A stretch of 64,000 bases of DNA from Lonicera japonica (lineage: Eukaryota; Streptophyta; Magnoliopsida; Dipsacales; Caprifoliaceae): the NCBI GenBank assembly GCA_021464415.1, contig CM038466.1, positions 27,777,017-27,841,016 of the forward strand, written 5' to 3'. Below the pieces are notes generated by a model, which was not told where the DNA came from, did no database searches, and saw only the letters and a program-made list of their open reading frames with translations. The translations under genes were made by a program, and so were the position numbers. Numbering within the stretch: the stretch's first letter is position 1; each line of letters starts with the position of its first letter. Of the stretch, positions 9,086-21,181 are shown in pieces.

Positions 9086-10572
9086 AATTATTTTTAAAAG
9101 CCAATAGTATAATTTTATTTTATATGAATTATCATATTTTAATTGTCTTTATTTTAAGAATTATTATATGATGAGGATGATTATGTTTTGTGATTTATAA
9201 AGCCATGTGTATGTTATTTGAAGCAATATATGCAATTATACTTGATATATTTGTATTATTTGATATATATGAGATATCCCTTGGATGTATAAATATTGTA
9301 TATTTATGAAATTAATTAATTGATGAATTATATACATTAAGGGACATGTATAGAGATTTGTTGTGGTTATATGGCATAAGTTGTTTCAAATATTTATTTA
9401 TTAGCATGTTATGCATACTATGCATCGTCATTGTGTGAACCGAATTTTTGGAGACTTTTCGGCAAGCTCGGATTATTTTTATGGCCTATCATATGAGCAT
9501 ATATCTTGCATTTGTGGTGCTGAAAGCTTCTTATATCGGCTGAATTATTCTGGAACGTGATATGGTTCTGTGATGGGTTCGGTATGATTGTTATTGTCAC
9601 CCTTCGATGATGAAAGGAATATATATATTTACTAATGCTTGCCGATGTGAAAATAAGTAGGGCTCGGTGCCCTTGGGTTGAAAATCCCTAAACCCCCGAG
9701 GGACAGCAATGAGGTCGACTGTCTAGAGCCAGCGGTGAGTAGCCCGAAAATCTAGGTCTCGGCAAAGCACTAGTGATTCTGTGATGTGATATGATATTGA
9801 TGGACACGTGGTCCAATTATATTATGATATGATAATGATCTTTGATGGGCTGAATGATATTATATTGTGATCATATTCGACTTATTCTCTAGGGCGGTCA
9901 GGCCCGTTCTTCTTCTTATGATTATGATTCGGCCCAACTTCGGTATCTCTTAGGGGCAGTCAGGCCCATTGTTATTATCATTATATTGATTTGGTTCGGC
10001 CTCGGTATTCTTTAGGCATAATGGTTGACACAAGGGAGGTAACCTGCATATGCACATGTATGCATTGTTTTATTGGTTGAGCCATGATTTATGATTAAAT
10101 AGTTAATTACGTTTTGTACGTAATATTGCCTATTATTTTCCCCCTACTGAGCTGTGAGCTCACCCCTTTTTATGTAAACCAATTCAGGTATCCAGGAGAC
10201 GGATACGACAAATGAAACAACTAGGTCGGGAACGAAATAAAGGCTCTCTGATATAGACTCATTTTTGTTATATAGGTGTGTACATGGCAAGTCACGGCTA
10301 GCCTGAGTTGTTGTTTACTCTGTAATACATATTAACATAGTGTGTATGTCTTTTGGATTTTATGTCTAGGTATAGATGTATATTGCACCCATGTTTTATA
10401 TTATCGCCCGTAACAGGAGTATCAGGGTTGCTTATTCCAGGTTATGTGATTTTCTTGGATTTATTGTTTTATTATTTATTTCAAACCTACTTTAGCTCGT
10501 CTAAGGTGGGTTAGTAATGCTCTAGGTCTTAATTACAGATGTTATCTTACTAATTAAGGCGGGGGTGTTACA
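9086..10572 (+). mobile_element. Gypsy LTR-like 3' portion of the nested element
   Basis: Non-coding. It contains phrases common in plant Gypsy LTRs (TACTGAGCTGTGAGCTCACC near 10145, TTAGTAATGCTCTAGG near 10510) and ends GGCGGGGGTGTTACA at the target duplication. It shows no match to the foldback block at the other end apart from the last bases. Confidence 0.6.
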
Positions 10573-10577
10573 GAGGA

Positions 10578-13230
10578 GGTTTCATATAGACTTCTTCAGT
10601 AAGATCGCTATTTAGGAACGCATTTTTCACATCCATCTGAAAATATTCCCATTTTCGAATAGCAGCAATAGCGAGAAGACTTCGGATATAAGTTAAACGG
10701 GCAACAGGAAAGTTTCCTCGTAATCAGTGTTGTATTCTTGATTAAAACTTTTTACAACAAATCGGGCCTTGTATCGATCGATGGATCCATCTGATTTTGT
10801 TTTAATCTTATAAACCCATTAACATCCAACGACTGTTTTTCCTACGGGGAAGAGTGACTAATTCTCAAGTCTAAGCTTTTTTTAAGGCCTGTAATTCTTC
10901 AGACATTGCTTGCTGCCATAATGGGTTAGAACTAGCCTCTTTATAAGAAGAAGGTTCATGATGGGAGAAAATGGTGGAATAACAGTGATAGCATGAAAGT
11001 GATGAGGAAGTTGTTTTACCCTTGTGGACTGACAAGGAGGAATGGATTGTCCGACCGGATCGTGGGACAAGTTAGTGTCATGAGGATAATCCACTGTGAG
11101 TACATGAGATGGATTACCGGATTGAGTAAGGGACGAACTAGGTTTAGGGGATGATGGGAGTTCACTGGGTGAAGTGGTATCAGTGGTGGATTCAGGAGTT
11201 ACCGTTGTAGTTGTGGAAGGAACATGGGAGTTGGGAGTATATAGATCGCCAGTGGAGCTAGTGAAAAAAGGAAGTGTAGTATTGTTAGTGAGTTAAAATT
11301 TGAAAATGGATGAGAACATTTTGTGTTCCTAAAAAATGACATGGCGAGATACAATGAGGCATTTGAAAATACGGTCCCAACACTTATAACCTTTATATTC
11401 TATCCCATATCCTAAGAAACAACATAGACGTGAACGAGGTTCAAGTTTGGAATGTTCACGAGGCTGGAGTAAGACAAAACAGGCACATCCAAATACTTTT
11501 AGAAGGTTATAATTGGGTGCACTGCCATACAATCTCTCATAGGGTGACGATTAATGGTGTAAAAGCAGCTTCCCCCCAGAAGCGTTCATGGCACCCGTTG
11601 GATATGAGAAAAGTACGGACAGTATCTAGAATATGACGATATTTTCGTTCAGTACGGTTATTCTGTTGGGATGTACCAGGACAAGAATACTGAGAGATTA
11701 TGCATTGCTGACGCAAAAAGTTAAAAAATTGGATTCTTTATATTCCGTGGCATTATCAGCACAAAGTATTTTAATTGGTCGAGAAAACTGAGTTTGGATC
11801 ATTTTAACAAAGTAGTAATATATCTGCAGTAGTTCGGAATATTTTTTCATAAGAAATATCCATGTAAAATGAGTGTAGTCATCTATGCGGGTTGTTTTTC
11901 AAGTTGACATGACATACAGAAAATACTTTTGGAATTAACAGTTCATAATCTACTAGTAGAGATAAAAGATCTAAGCTTATCAACAGACATATGACCTAAT
12001 CGGGAGTGCCAAAGTTCCAAAGAGGGGGTGGAGAAAGCAGGAGCAGAAATAAGGGTAGAGGTGGTAACATCCGGTGGTGTGCGAATGTGGACAAGTTCGA
12101 ACATGCGACCAACTTTACGGCCTATCCTAATGACCTACCCTTTCTGTGGATCCTGTACATGATAACCAAAAGAGGAAAAGATAACCGTAGGACCAAGATC
12201 ACATAGTTGTCCAACATATATAAGATTCATAGACAATTTTGGTATGTGAAAAGTAGATGGAATGGATAAATTGGATGTGGATACAGGGCTAATGTGAGTG
12301 ATATGTAATTGAGATCCATCAGCAGTTTTGATTGGAGAAATGTGTGTGGTGGAATTTTTGGAGAAAAAAACTGTGGAATCAGAAGTCGTGTGGTTACAGC
12401 AGTCAGAATCAAAATACCAAGAGTTACCTGAAATGGCAAACATTGCATTAGATGGACCAGATAAAACATGTTTCAGTATGTCAGCATGATCATTATTTGT
12501 GATAGATGGAGGTGGAGTAAGTGGCTGTAGATTGGAAGCAACAGCAGTGACGGACTTGGAATTTATTTTTTTGGCAGGGTTCAAGCCCCAGTGTTTTGGA
12601 CCGCGCTTGTGGCAGTACTTGCACACTTGTTTAGGACAATAATGTAACACATGGGTTGTCTTATGGCAATATGTGCATGCAACGGAGGATTTCTCAGACT
12701 TTTAGTGATTAACTACAAGCACTTCGTTTGAATTATGAGAGTTTGTACCAAGCCTAGTTTCTTCAAAGTGAAGTGCGGTAACAACATCATAAAGGGTTGG
12801 TAATGGATGGCGATGCAAGAGAGGCGCGAACAGGTTCAAATTTATCGTGGAGGGCCATTAGAAGAGTCATTACTTGCTGCTGATCTATGTAACTAATAAA
12901 TTTGGCAGTGTCTGTGGGACATGACTAGACAGGTTCTGAAGAGGCCAATTGATCCCATAGGATTTGCATCTCAAACAGAAATTCATCAACAATTTGACTA
13001 GGTTGTTGGAGTTTGGCGCGTAGGGCAGTCATCAATTAGTACTGGTCTTGAAGACGAACAATATTGTGTAAGGTTTGGTTTGGTGAGGTGTCGGTATTGG
13101 ATGTACGAAGGCCTTGAAGTTTCTTATGGTATGTGAGGTTGATGATGATGATGGCTACGTGAGGTTGATGGTGATGGTGGCTGCGTGGTGAGAATGGTGA
13201 GGGCGGCTAGGGTTTGTAAGTCGTGTATTC
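10578..13230 (-). pseudogene. Copia Gag, protease, integrase and N-terminal RT (decayed)
   Basis: In minus orientation: a CCHC-like knuckle VCKYCHKRGPKHW (about 12610), a protease-like WYFDSDCCNHTTSD (about 12400), the pre-integrase stretch IPKLSMNLIYVGQLC (about 12220) and a late integrase stretch FGCACFVLLQPREHSKLEPR with FLGYGIEYKGYKCW (11532-11329). The region towards 10578 is the N-terminal RT (backbone of the family, with shifts). Many frameshifts; no continuous frame. The protease DSG motif reads DSD. Confidence 0.8.
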
Positions 13231-13241
13231 CTGTGATCCCA

Positions 13242-13448
13242 TGTTAGAAATATAAAGTAGAAGAGATGTATATTGTTTGAATGAATAAATCAATACAATG
13301 AAACCTTTTTATATAAGGGTATACATGAGTATAAACAAGGTAAATGGAAAACCCTAATCTCTGTACCATAATTACAATATTGAGATCACTCAAATATGGT
13401 AAGCTAAACATGGAAGTCAACTATAGGATATTCTACAATATTCTAACA
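13242..13448 (-). repeat. Copia 5' LTR
   Basis: The right LTR, 5' in element orientation, TGTTAGAAAT to TTCTAACA. Next to it on the inside the minus strand reads TGGGATCACAGG, an altered form of the usual TGGTATCAGAGC primer binding site. It lacks the duplication present in the partner LTR. Confidence 0.85.
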
Positions 13449-13839
13449 ATCATTAGGTAAAATTATTGAAGATTTGAAATTTTACATGCCGTAAATTTGC
13501 TAAATTTTGGCTTAAAAATTCCGACTTAAAATTTCTTGGAAGGCATGATTCTTCAAATTCTGAAGTGATATTGTAATTCATGACATTTTTTAAATTCTAC
13601 ATGCAAGATGTCTAGACACGGTAAATTGCAACTAAAGGAATTTTAAATGATGGAATTTTAAATTATATTCTTACAATTTTGATGGATTTTAAAATTACTT
13701 TTTCCAAATACAAAGGAAGACTTGATATTTTTTCCCCCAAAATCCCAATATTCAATCCTCATGAATAAAATGCTAGATTCGGAATTTAACCAGGTCTAGC
13801 CTTATTAATGAGAAGGGGGTCAAGAGATTTAAATTCTCT

Positions 13840-14009
13840 TCAAATGGACAAGTGATTAATACAATAATTTAAAACGACACCCAGAATTCACTGCAAGTGT
13901 GGGACAAAGGATAGAATTAAAACAATACGGATTGTTACAATGGAAAAATCCATGTATTTTGGATGTCATATTCATAACAAAAATAGATTCTGAAAATGCT
14001 AACACATAC
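13840..14009. repeat. Shared downstream flank of PMEI copies 1 and 2 (empty MITE site)
   Basis: This flank matches 3911-4430 (CAAATGGACAAGTGATTAAT, then the phrase AATCCATGTATTTT and GATGTCATATTCA) but lacks the 287-base MITE. The PMEI duplication unit therefore extends at least 0.5 kb beyond the coding region. Confidence 0.75.
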
Positions 14010-14537
14010 TCATTTCCCTATAAGATTTACAGTGATCAATGCCATGTTGATGAGTACTTTCATTTGCCTATTCATTTCAGCTAACTCGGGAGAGCTCTTA
14101 ACATTATTTTGACAATCTTCAACAGGTTTCTTTGTACGAGATTCGACTAAAGCCACGTATTTGTATTCTTTTCTGGCCATTGAATTGTTAGCTTCTTCAA
14201 ATTGAGCTGCAATGAAATTGTAGCTGCCTAGACAGATTTTGTAATGGTCTTGAAGAGTTTTATTCTTCTCCGAACTAACCAATCCCTCAATAAAAACTTG
14301 GGTGGTGGTCGCGTTTTGAAACGATTGAGTAACCGTTATTTCAGTAAGACCAACAATATCTGTTGTTGGAGAAGGCAAATTTTCGTTGAAAACATTGCGA
14401 CAAAATACATAATCTGATGTTTGATTACATATTTTAGAGATTAGGGTTTGGGTATCATCGCCTACTGAGGGATGGATGACAAGGAAGATAGTGATTAGTG
14501 AAGAAAGAATTTTGGTAAAACAAGAAATAGTGAACAT
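14010..14537 (-). CDS. PMEI/invertase-inhibitor-like protein, copy 2
   Basis: A 175-residue intronless secreted inhibitor-like protein. The signal peptide ends near PSVG (residue 26), and the family cysteines are at 37, 46, 102 and 142. It shares long runs with copy 1, such as NLPSPTTDIVGLTEIT and QFEEANNSMAR. The C-terminus is MALITVNLIGK. The ATG at 14537 follows a TATAAATATT box at about 14620-14611. It lies 9 kb from copy 1 because the Copia element entered between them. The target enzyme (invertase or pectin methylesterase) cannot be told from sequence. Confidence 0.88.
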   Translation of the reverse strand: MFTISCFTKILSSLITIFLVIHPSVGDDTQTLISKICNQTSDYVFCRNVFNENLPSPTTDIVGLTEITVTQSFQNATTTQVFIEGLVSSEKNKTLQDHYKICLGSYNFIAAQFEEANNSMARKEYKYVALVESRTKKPVEDCQNNVKSSPELAEMNRQMKVLINMALITVNLIGK

Positions 14538-14610
14538 TTTATTGATGGTGTTTGTTTTGAGAGTATTGTAAATAAATTGGCTATTAATGAGAGAAGAAAG
14601 GGGTGAAATA

Positions 14611-14620
14611 ATATTTATAG
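14611..14620 (-). promoter_or_regulatory. TATA box of PMEI copy 2
   Basis: CTATAAATAT on the minus strand about 75 bases before the ATG. A second copy of the TATA context (GAATATTTATAGGCCTCTAG on plus) lies at about 14644-14663, so the core promoter was locally duplicated or split by a short insertion. Confidence 0.55.
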
Positions 14621-15083
14621 AGCTCTATTTTATTTTATTTTAGTGAATATTTATAGGCCTCTAGTTGTAGTAGTACTAATAAATTCGAGATGAATAACTT
14701 CAATAATTTTAAGTAGAAAAGAAAATTTCATTAACTGCTTACCAAAGAAAAAAGAGTTGCAAATATATATTTTCTTACCATGTATAACTAATTAATATAT
14801 CATAATAATAATGGTAAAATTCGTTATAGAAATTTTTTATCATTGCCTTAGATTAGTTAATTTCCGTCCTATAGTATACAAGTTGCATATTTATCATATT
14901 TACCGTATTTGGTTCGTGCATGTTCAGTATAATCTAACTGATTTAGTTTACAATTTGATTTTATGGACAATAGTATTTCTTTGCTGTGTATATATCCAAT
15001 ATGCGGACTAGTTTTAATCCATGCCACGCTATCTACCCTTTACAAAATATCTTTCGATCTCAACTATACAACACAATACCTTA

Positions 15084-15356
15084 TGCCCTCGTTTGATTCA
15101 GGTACCAAAGTCAGTAGGATTAATAATATCAATATTAATAGTACTGGACTATTAATTCTGGTATTAATTTAATATCAATATCATGTTTGATTCATACAGT
15201 ATTAATACTGGAATATCTCATGCTGATGTTAATATGTTTTGTTTTATAACTCGTATATTAATCCTAGTACATTTGTGCGAATCAAACAAGGTATTATAAA
15301 AAAAGTGGTATTAATAATCACATTTCACTTTTTAGTACCCGAATCAAACGAGACCT
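15084..15356. mobile_element. MITE, about 270 bp
   Basis: Left terminus CTCGTTTGATTCAGGTAC and right terminus, reverse-complemented, CTCGTTTGATTCGGGTAC, with an AT-rich interior. Flanking TAT on both sides may be a three-base duplication. No coding capacity. The exact ends are uncertain by a few bases. Confidence 0.65.
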
Positions 15357-15884
15357 ATAGGTTATATATTATTAGAATTAAAAACCCTTGCTCCTTATTA
15401 TATCTATTAATAAATCATGAACGTTTTGTTTATTTTTCTATTAGTGATCGAGATTTATCTTAAGAAAAGGCATTCGACAGTTCCCTATCTTTCACAACTA
15501 ATGGCTAGAATTTATCTATAATATATATATCAACTGACGGTTGACATTGCTTAAAGTTTTGAAATTTAAATCATCTTAAATCTAACACTTTTCGTGTAAA
15601 TTATAAATAATCATAAATCAATTATCATTTAAGTTCCGACTAGCGGGAAATTATAAATTCGAATTCTACATGGATGTATTCAAAATAAATCACTTACCAT
15701 TTATGCAGACAATAATTCCCCCATAATTGGGCAATCCACCTTTTTTTGAAAGGGGAGAAAAAAAGGTTTCAAATACCATTTAAATCTTTCTTCTTTCCAA
15801 TCTTGAGAACCCGGTTTATAGATAGGAATCAAAGTTATAAATTTTTGTTTTTTATGTACAACACTCTAAATATGTTTTACTAAA

Positions 15885-17506
15885 GGGTGATTTTATTTCT
15901 ATGCACAATATCTTGCAGTTAATCCACGTTATTAAGTTAATCCGCGTTGCCTACTAAATTAATCCACAATTGTGGATAGACTGACAAAAAATATTATTGA
16001 TTTAATTTTATAAATACTATTTCATTAATGATTTAATATTGAAAAATCCACTAGATTAATAACTACATCCACTTTAATTAAATAAATAAAAATAGGGGTA
16101 ATTAGTTTTAAGGACGAATAATCATTTCTTTATCTATTTAAGGCACAACTTTTATACTAATACTTTAAGGTCCAAAATTTTGTTTAAAATACAAACTTTT
16201 ATGGATAAATAATTAAAATTAAATTAATATAGCTACAAAACTAATTTATATTATTGTTATTCCTATAATGTCACTATCATCTAATTGATTATTAAACTAA
16301 TATAAACTAATAAAATCTTGCTAGAAACTAATATCTATAAAATGAAATTCAAAATTTAAATTTAAACAATCAAATAACTTCTAACAACTTAATCAATTCC
16401 TAAAATATAGAAAATCAAATAATTCAAAATTTAAATTTCAACAATCAAAAGAAATTAAACAACCTAATCAATTTGATTAGTAATTAACAAGGGTGATTAT
16501 ATTTCTATCAACGAAATTTGTCAATCTATCTATCTTTTTGGGTTTTATTGAGATAATCTTTATTTTTCACTAAGTTTAACCACGTTGTTGGATAAACTTA
16601 CAAAAATTAATATTGGCATAATTTTTATAAAATAATGATTCTTTTTAATTCAATTGTAAATTATCTACTAAATTTTTACTTCTATCCACTGTCATATAAT
16701 ATATCAAAAAGTAAACAGAAATTGTATAATAAAATGATATTTATAATATATATAATTTATTATTAATTATATCCACTTTCCAAACTCGAGATTAGACTAC
16801 AAGATTAGACTATAGTCTATGATTCACATTTATTTTTAGAATTGAGATTATACAATAATTTACATTAGTTTTGGAATAGTAATTAAACAGTAAGTATAGT
16901 TTGAAATATTTGTAATACGTTTACAAAATTTAGTTCATACCTAGAAGTAAATTAAAATTATAACTTTAATTATAGATTTATGATGGCAAACAAGAAAACA
17001 AACATATATTATAGTTGAATATTCTTCCTTTGACTTGAAATGATTGAGATTGAAGGAAACGATGTTTGTTGCCTCCAACCAGTAATTTTTAATTAGTTTT
17101 TTAAGTTATAATTTTACTTTATTTTTATTTATTTAGAGCCCTCATTGTATAGAAAAAAAAAAAGAAAATAGTAAACTCATTTGTTGAAAAAAATTATTCG
17201 TTAGTATTATGATGTAATAATATAAATTAATTCCGCCCAGTTTGATAGTATTGTATATTTGTCATGAATAATGAATTTATAGTCCTTGTATCAAGATACC
17301 TTTTAACAAATTAAGAAAATATATTATTAGGGAAGTATATTCTAATTAGGAAACTAATTTTAAAAGTAAATACATTTAAAAGAATTATTAATTGGTGGAT
17401 ATACTTTTCAATTTTTATAAGGAAGTTTTGAGAAGTTTATTTCAATATTAACATAAATCAAGGGTAGATTAACTGCAAAAATCCGCGGATAGAAATAAAA
17501 TTACCC
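15885..17506. mobile_element. Mutator-like non-autonomous element, 1622 bp, 9-bp TSD
   Basis: Perfect nine-base duplications TTTACTAAA (15876-15884 and 17507-17515) flank the element. Its left end begins GGGTGATTTTATTTCTAT; the right end reverse-complemented begins GGGTAATTTTATTTCTAT. Both continue to a shared TTGCAGTTAATC. The nine-base duplication points to the Mutator superfamily. No transposase frame is present. A further terminus-like copy GGGTGATTATATTTCTATC at about 16492 suggests a nested or duplicated end, and a diverged one occurs near 30503. Confidence 0.85.
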
Positions 17507-17515
17507 TTTACTAAA

Positions 17516-18240
17516 TAATATTATTAAAATTTTGAAACTTAGAAAAAAAAATTAATTAACTGAAATTACAAAATTTAATCATATGGTTTTTTTTTTCCAA
17601 CTTAAAATTTGAGCCTTTCAAAATGATTTAATCCATAATTTAACTAGTTAATTTTAGCTAATATAAGAAATTTTAAATTCTTTTTTTTTTCTTTTAAAGA
17701 ATTGTATAAGAATGTATTTTAAACACAATAATATTTTATTTATATATATACGTCTCTCTTGCCATCTATTAATAAATCAAAACTATTTTGGTATATTGGT
17801 AGCTTAATTTACCGGTTGGGGTATTTGTTTAATCAAGTCCTCTCTTTCTCTTAAAAGGTAACAAACAAAAATATAAATCATGAATTATGGAAAATAATAA
17901 TATTACTAAGATAATGGGTTATAAGGATTTATTTCGTAATATTTTATAATTCAAATGACAGACTCGTGTTTAATAAAGAAAAATAGTACTAATTTTATAA
18001 TTTGGTTTTACAATAAGAACATTTTTTATAATATTAATTTATTTTAAGAAAAATGATAAATGTTGACGAACAAAAATGCTCTGCTATATCATTTATTCTA
18101 ATTATACAAAAGATATATTATTCTCTCTTACATACACATAGTTTACAGAGAGAAAACAGAGAACGAGAGAAAAGAGAAGTTGTCTCACCAATAATCTCAC
18201 ATCTTCCACCACCTGACTCTCCGATCGTATTGCCGAGAGG
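17516..18240. other. Intergenic stretch, nothing recognised
   Basis: Very AT-rich, with poly-T and poly-A runs. No gene, terminal repeat or target duplication could be supported. Confidence 0.5.
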
Positions 18241-18252
18241 AGTGAGCGCCGT

Positions 18253-18292
18253 TCTTCTTCTTCTTCTTCTTCTTCTTCTTCTTCTTCTTCTT
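18253..18292. repeat. (CTT)n microsatellite
   Basis: About thirteen CTT units. They produce glutamate- or lysine-rich open frames on the minus strand that should not be taken as genes. Confidence 0.95.
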
Positions 18293-18586
18293 TTCTGGAT
18301 GTGCAATCGTAAAACATATATAACTTTTGATCGAACCGTTGGATTTGATTGATTTTTGGATATGTTGTTCGGAAGACAAAGTTACCAAATTCGCACAAAA
18401 AATTAAGACGATCTGAGGTCGTTTTGCTATCAAAATCGACCAATTTCGACAACCCAACAGGATTTGAAAAAAATATGATCGTAACTCTTTTATTTTTACA
18501 AACCCTACATCGATCCATATATATATACATATAAATAAATTGAGTGGATGTTGATCTCATCAATTTTGTTCTTCTTTGTTTTGTGA

Positions 18587-18830
18587 TGGTGCTAAAATTA
18601 TTTTAGCACCTTTTGGTTTGTTGTCCAAGTGGTACTGCATTCTGGTTGCTGTCCGGGTGGTGTTAAATGTATTTAGCACTTTCTGGTTGCTGTGCTAAAT
18701 ACATTTAGCACATTCTGATTGCTTTCCAGGGGGTCCTAAATGCATTTAGCACCTTCTGGTTGCTGTTAGTGTCAACCAGAAGGTGTTAAATGCATTTAGC
18801 ACCTTCTGGTTGCTGTTAGTGTCAAAATGA
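18587..18830. repeat. Hairpin-forming repeats around TTTAGCACCTTCTGGTTGCT
   Basis: At least five copies of the phrase TTTAGCACCTTCTGGTTGCT (with variants) in direct orientation, plus inverted copies such as CAACCAGAAGGTG. One pair forms a nearly perfect 40-base palindrome at 18773-18812. No coding content and no clear element ends. Confidence 0.8.
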
Positions 18831-19179
18831 GACGATATTATAAGAAAGGAGTATTAATGTCATTTTTTTACAGTGTCCTTAATTTACACAACTAATTTTT
18901 AAATGTCATTTATAATTATATTATTATTAGAATAAACCCTTATATCTAATTGCTTCAATATTACTCAAGGTAATATTGATTACAATGATTAGCTAGATGA
19001 ATGGGTGTGTATTGTTGTAACATGCCATATTTTTATCTTGTTAAAAATTATGTTATTTATGATTATATATATATATATATATATATATAAATACACATTT
19101 GTAGGTGTGTCCACGTAAGTGTAGGCTACGTGTGTAATGATAGGTGGCAAATTTTGGTTGAAAACAATATAAAAATATA

Positions 19180-19672
19180 ACATCTCTAATGGTTGTATAT
19201 TTTTTATTTTATTTTTGTAAAATTCTGTGCAAGGAGTTTTAAATATAAATTATACACATAAATTTTGTTCTCTAATAGTATTCATGTGTAAATTTAAATG
19301 GATCAATAAAAATCATACAAATAGAATATACCATTATATGTAATGTTCAATAGTTTCGTATGAATTTTTTTATATATAATTTCATAATCACAATAGATCT
19401 TATTTTGCAAATTTTGATGAGAAGATTTTAAATATATAAATTCTATTAAAAACTAATATTTAGATTTTTAGTTATATCATGTTAATATTTTTGTAAAAAA
19501 TTGAGGAGGGGGAATGACGATTTGGATCTGTAAATTGGGTTTGTGTTTTACACAACACTTTTATACAAATCCTAGGTGTTAAAATTTCTTAAAATACTAC
19601 TGGAAACCATTTTTTTCGCAAAACGTATAAATTTTACACAAATCAAATTTATACAATACGATTGGAGAATTT
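19180..19672. mobile_element. Candidate AT-rich MITE
   Basis: Left terminus CATCTCTAATGGTTGTATA; right terminus, reverse-complemented, ATTCTCCAATCGTATTGTATA. The same kind of ends and core (ATAGATCTTATTTTGCAAATT) recur near 5700 and 33540. No clear target duplication. Confidence 0.5.
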
Positions 19673-20526
19673 GTCACCAACATATAAGTGCGATGGAAAA
19701 TTAGAGCACAAGGCAATGGAGTTTTATGAAAATTATGGTGGTATTTTATCGATTATTTTTGAGGTAAGGGGTTATACCTAATATACATTTAAATTTGCAG
19801 AACAATTTATTTGTTTTCATGTGTGTTGTGTTTTTATTTTTTTTTAATTCATTGTGTTGATTGAATTCAGTATATGTTATTTGACCTTATTAATTGGAAA
19901 CTATTGTTGTTGGCTAACTTGCCTTTGAACTTATTGGTACATGATTACATTTACTTGCGAAGATGCCTAATAAGCCAACTGTGTAAGCTTAGAAAAAGAA
20001 GTTTAGATGTGGTAAAGGTGAGGCGTGCAGTTTCTAATATGTTACCTAGAGAACCAGTGTACGAGGCTAGGGTGGTGATTTTTGTAAAATCTGTTGAGTT
20101 GATTGGTGTTGCACGTATAGAATATTTTGTTGTTGATAAAATATTCTGATTTGATACTTTCGTTCCAATGTGTTTATATACTGCCCCCATTTTAATTTAT
20201 GTGGGGCAGGTAACCTAAGCAGAGTCAGTTTTAGACTAGCAAGTCGGGCGCGTCTATTTTACTATTTTTATAGATAGAGGAGAGAAGATATTGGTGTGTT
20301 CTCAATTATGGAGAGCATATAGGATGTAAATTATATTTTTATAAATTACATTGATATAAAATGAAGTCGGATTTGATTTTTATTGTATTTTCGAAGCTAG
20401 CCGGATTGGGTCGTTATATTTATTGGCATGAGTTGGTATATGAAATGAAAGGAAAAATTTGAAAGTAAATTAGAAAAAAAATTAAGTTTCAAAATTTGGT
20501 AACCCTCAATTTCTTTCCTTTGCATA
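19673..20526. other. Intergenic stretch with an unassigned 91-codon frame
   Basis: The plus-strand frame 19874-20149 is open for 91 codons and less AT-rich than its surroundings, but I recognise no domain, and no splice or promoter context supports it. The rest shows nothing identifiable. Confidence 0.3.
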
Positions 20527-21181
20527 AGGGTGGGACTCATTACGGTAAAAATTGATACCTACTGTGACCAATCCGAAAAAAATGATTTTGATTTCATATA
20601 TTCGAATACCAAAAATTGAAAATACTGAAAATACAAATGTCGGTTTCTTTGGGTTGGTTTTGGTTTTGGTTTCAATATTTCAAAAACTAAAATACTGAAA
20701 ATACAAAAAATTAGAAAACCGAAAATACCAAACCAAAAATATTGGAAAAAGGATGAAATATAAATAATTTTTCATATTTTATGTATTATATGTGCAATAT
20801 TTTTGTTTTTTACCTTGTTATGTGCTTTAATTTTAAAATTTATTCCTAAAATGATAGTACTGTTATGATTTTTATGTTAATGAAATCATCATAAATTCAT
20901 AATCCATTTGTAAAGACCGATAATAAAATCATATTTCTTGTCTTGAGGTAAAAATGCTAATAATAAAATTAAGTATATATATTGAAAAAAAAAAAATAAT
21001 TCAAATGCCGAATATATTCCGATAATATCAAAAATATAAATACCAAAAAAATAAAAAATTCCAAAAAACTGATGGTTTAGTTTTGGTTTCGAGTTTTCAG
21101 AATCCGAGAACCGAAAATACCGAATACCGAAAAATATTAAGCATTGTAGTTTTGGTTTACCGACCTCACCTCACCTCTAAC
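20527..21181. mobile_element. Candidate hAT-like MITE rich in CCGAAAATACC repeats
   Basis: Flanks TTTGCATA (20519-20526) and TTTGCGTA (21182-21189) are an eight-base duplication with one mismatch. Inside are many short imperfect repeats of the type ACCGAAAATACC and TTTTGGTTT in both orientations. The ends are only weakly inverted (AGGGTGGGACTC against GTTAGAGGTGAGG). Confidence 0.5.

Larger units (their letters stand above)
7737..10572 (+). mobile_element. Nested gag-bearing retroelement with 5S-derived foldback terminus
   Basis: The insert begins TGTAACGACC, ends GGGGGTGTTACA and is flanked by GAGGA. Its left end (7737-8074) is an inverted repeat of two 107-base arms around 5S-rRNA-like sequence. 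A tRNA-iMet-type PBS follows at 8078-8089, then a truncated gag (8211-9085), then about 1.5 kb that reads like a conventional Gypsy LTR, including TACTGAGCTGTGAGCTCACC near 10145. No protease, RT or integrase is left. The two ends are not recognisably the same LTR, so it may be a mosaic or recombinant element. It depends on other elements for movement. Confidence 0.8.
6321..13448 (-). mobile_element. Nearly complete Copia retrotransposon with nested insertion
   Basis: Two similar LTRs (6321-6579 and 13242-13448), each starting TGTTAGAAAT and ending TTCTAACA, bound the element. Flanks ATCGT (6316-6320) and ATCAT (13449-13453) are a five-base duplication with one mismatch. The coding sense is minus: Gag/protease at the right, then integrase, reverse transcriptase and RNase H to the left, in Copia order. 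Without the 2836-base insertion at 7737-10572 it is about 4.3 kb, normal for Copia. Frameshifts and stops show it is dead. LTR1 is longer because of an internal duplication of about 50 bases carrying a second GGGTATACATGAGTA. Confidence 0.9.

Noticed and set aside
18102..18563. Glutamate- and lysine-rich frames on the minus strand
   Set aside because: They are produced by the (CTT)n microsatellite and carry no recognisable domain.
19874..20149. A possible 91-residue gene
   Set aside because: No domain, promoter or splice support; kept only as a note in the gap entry.
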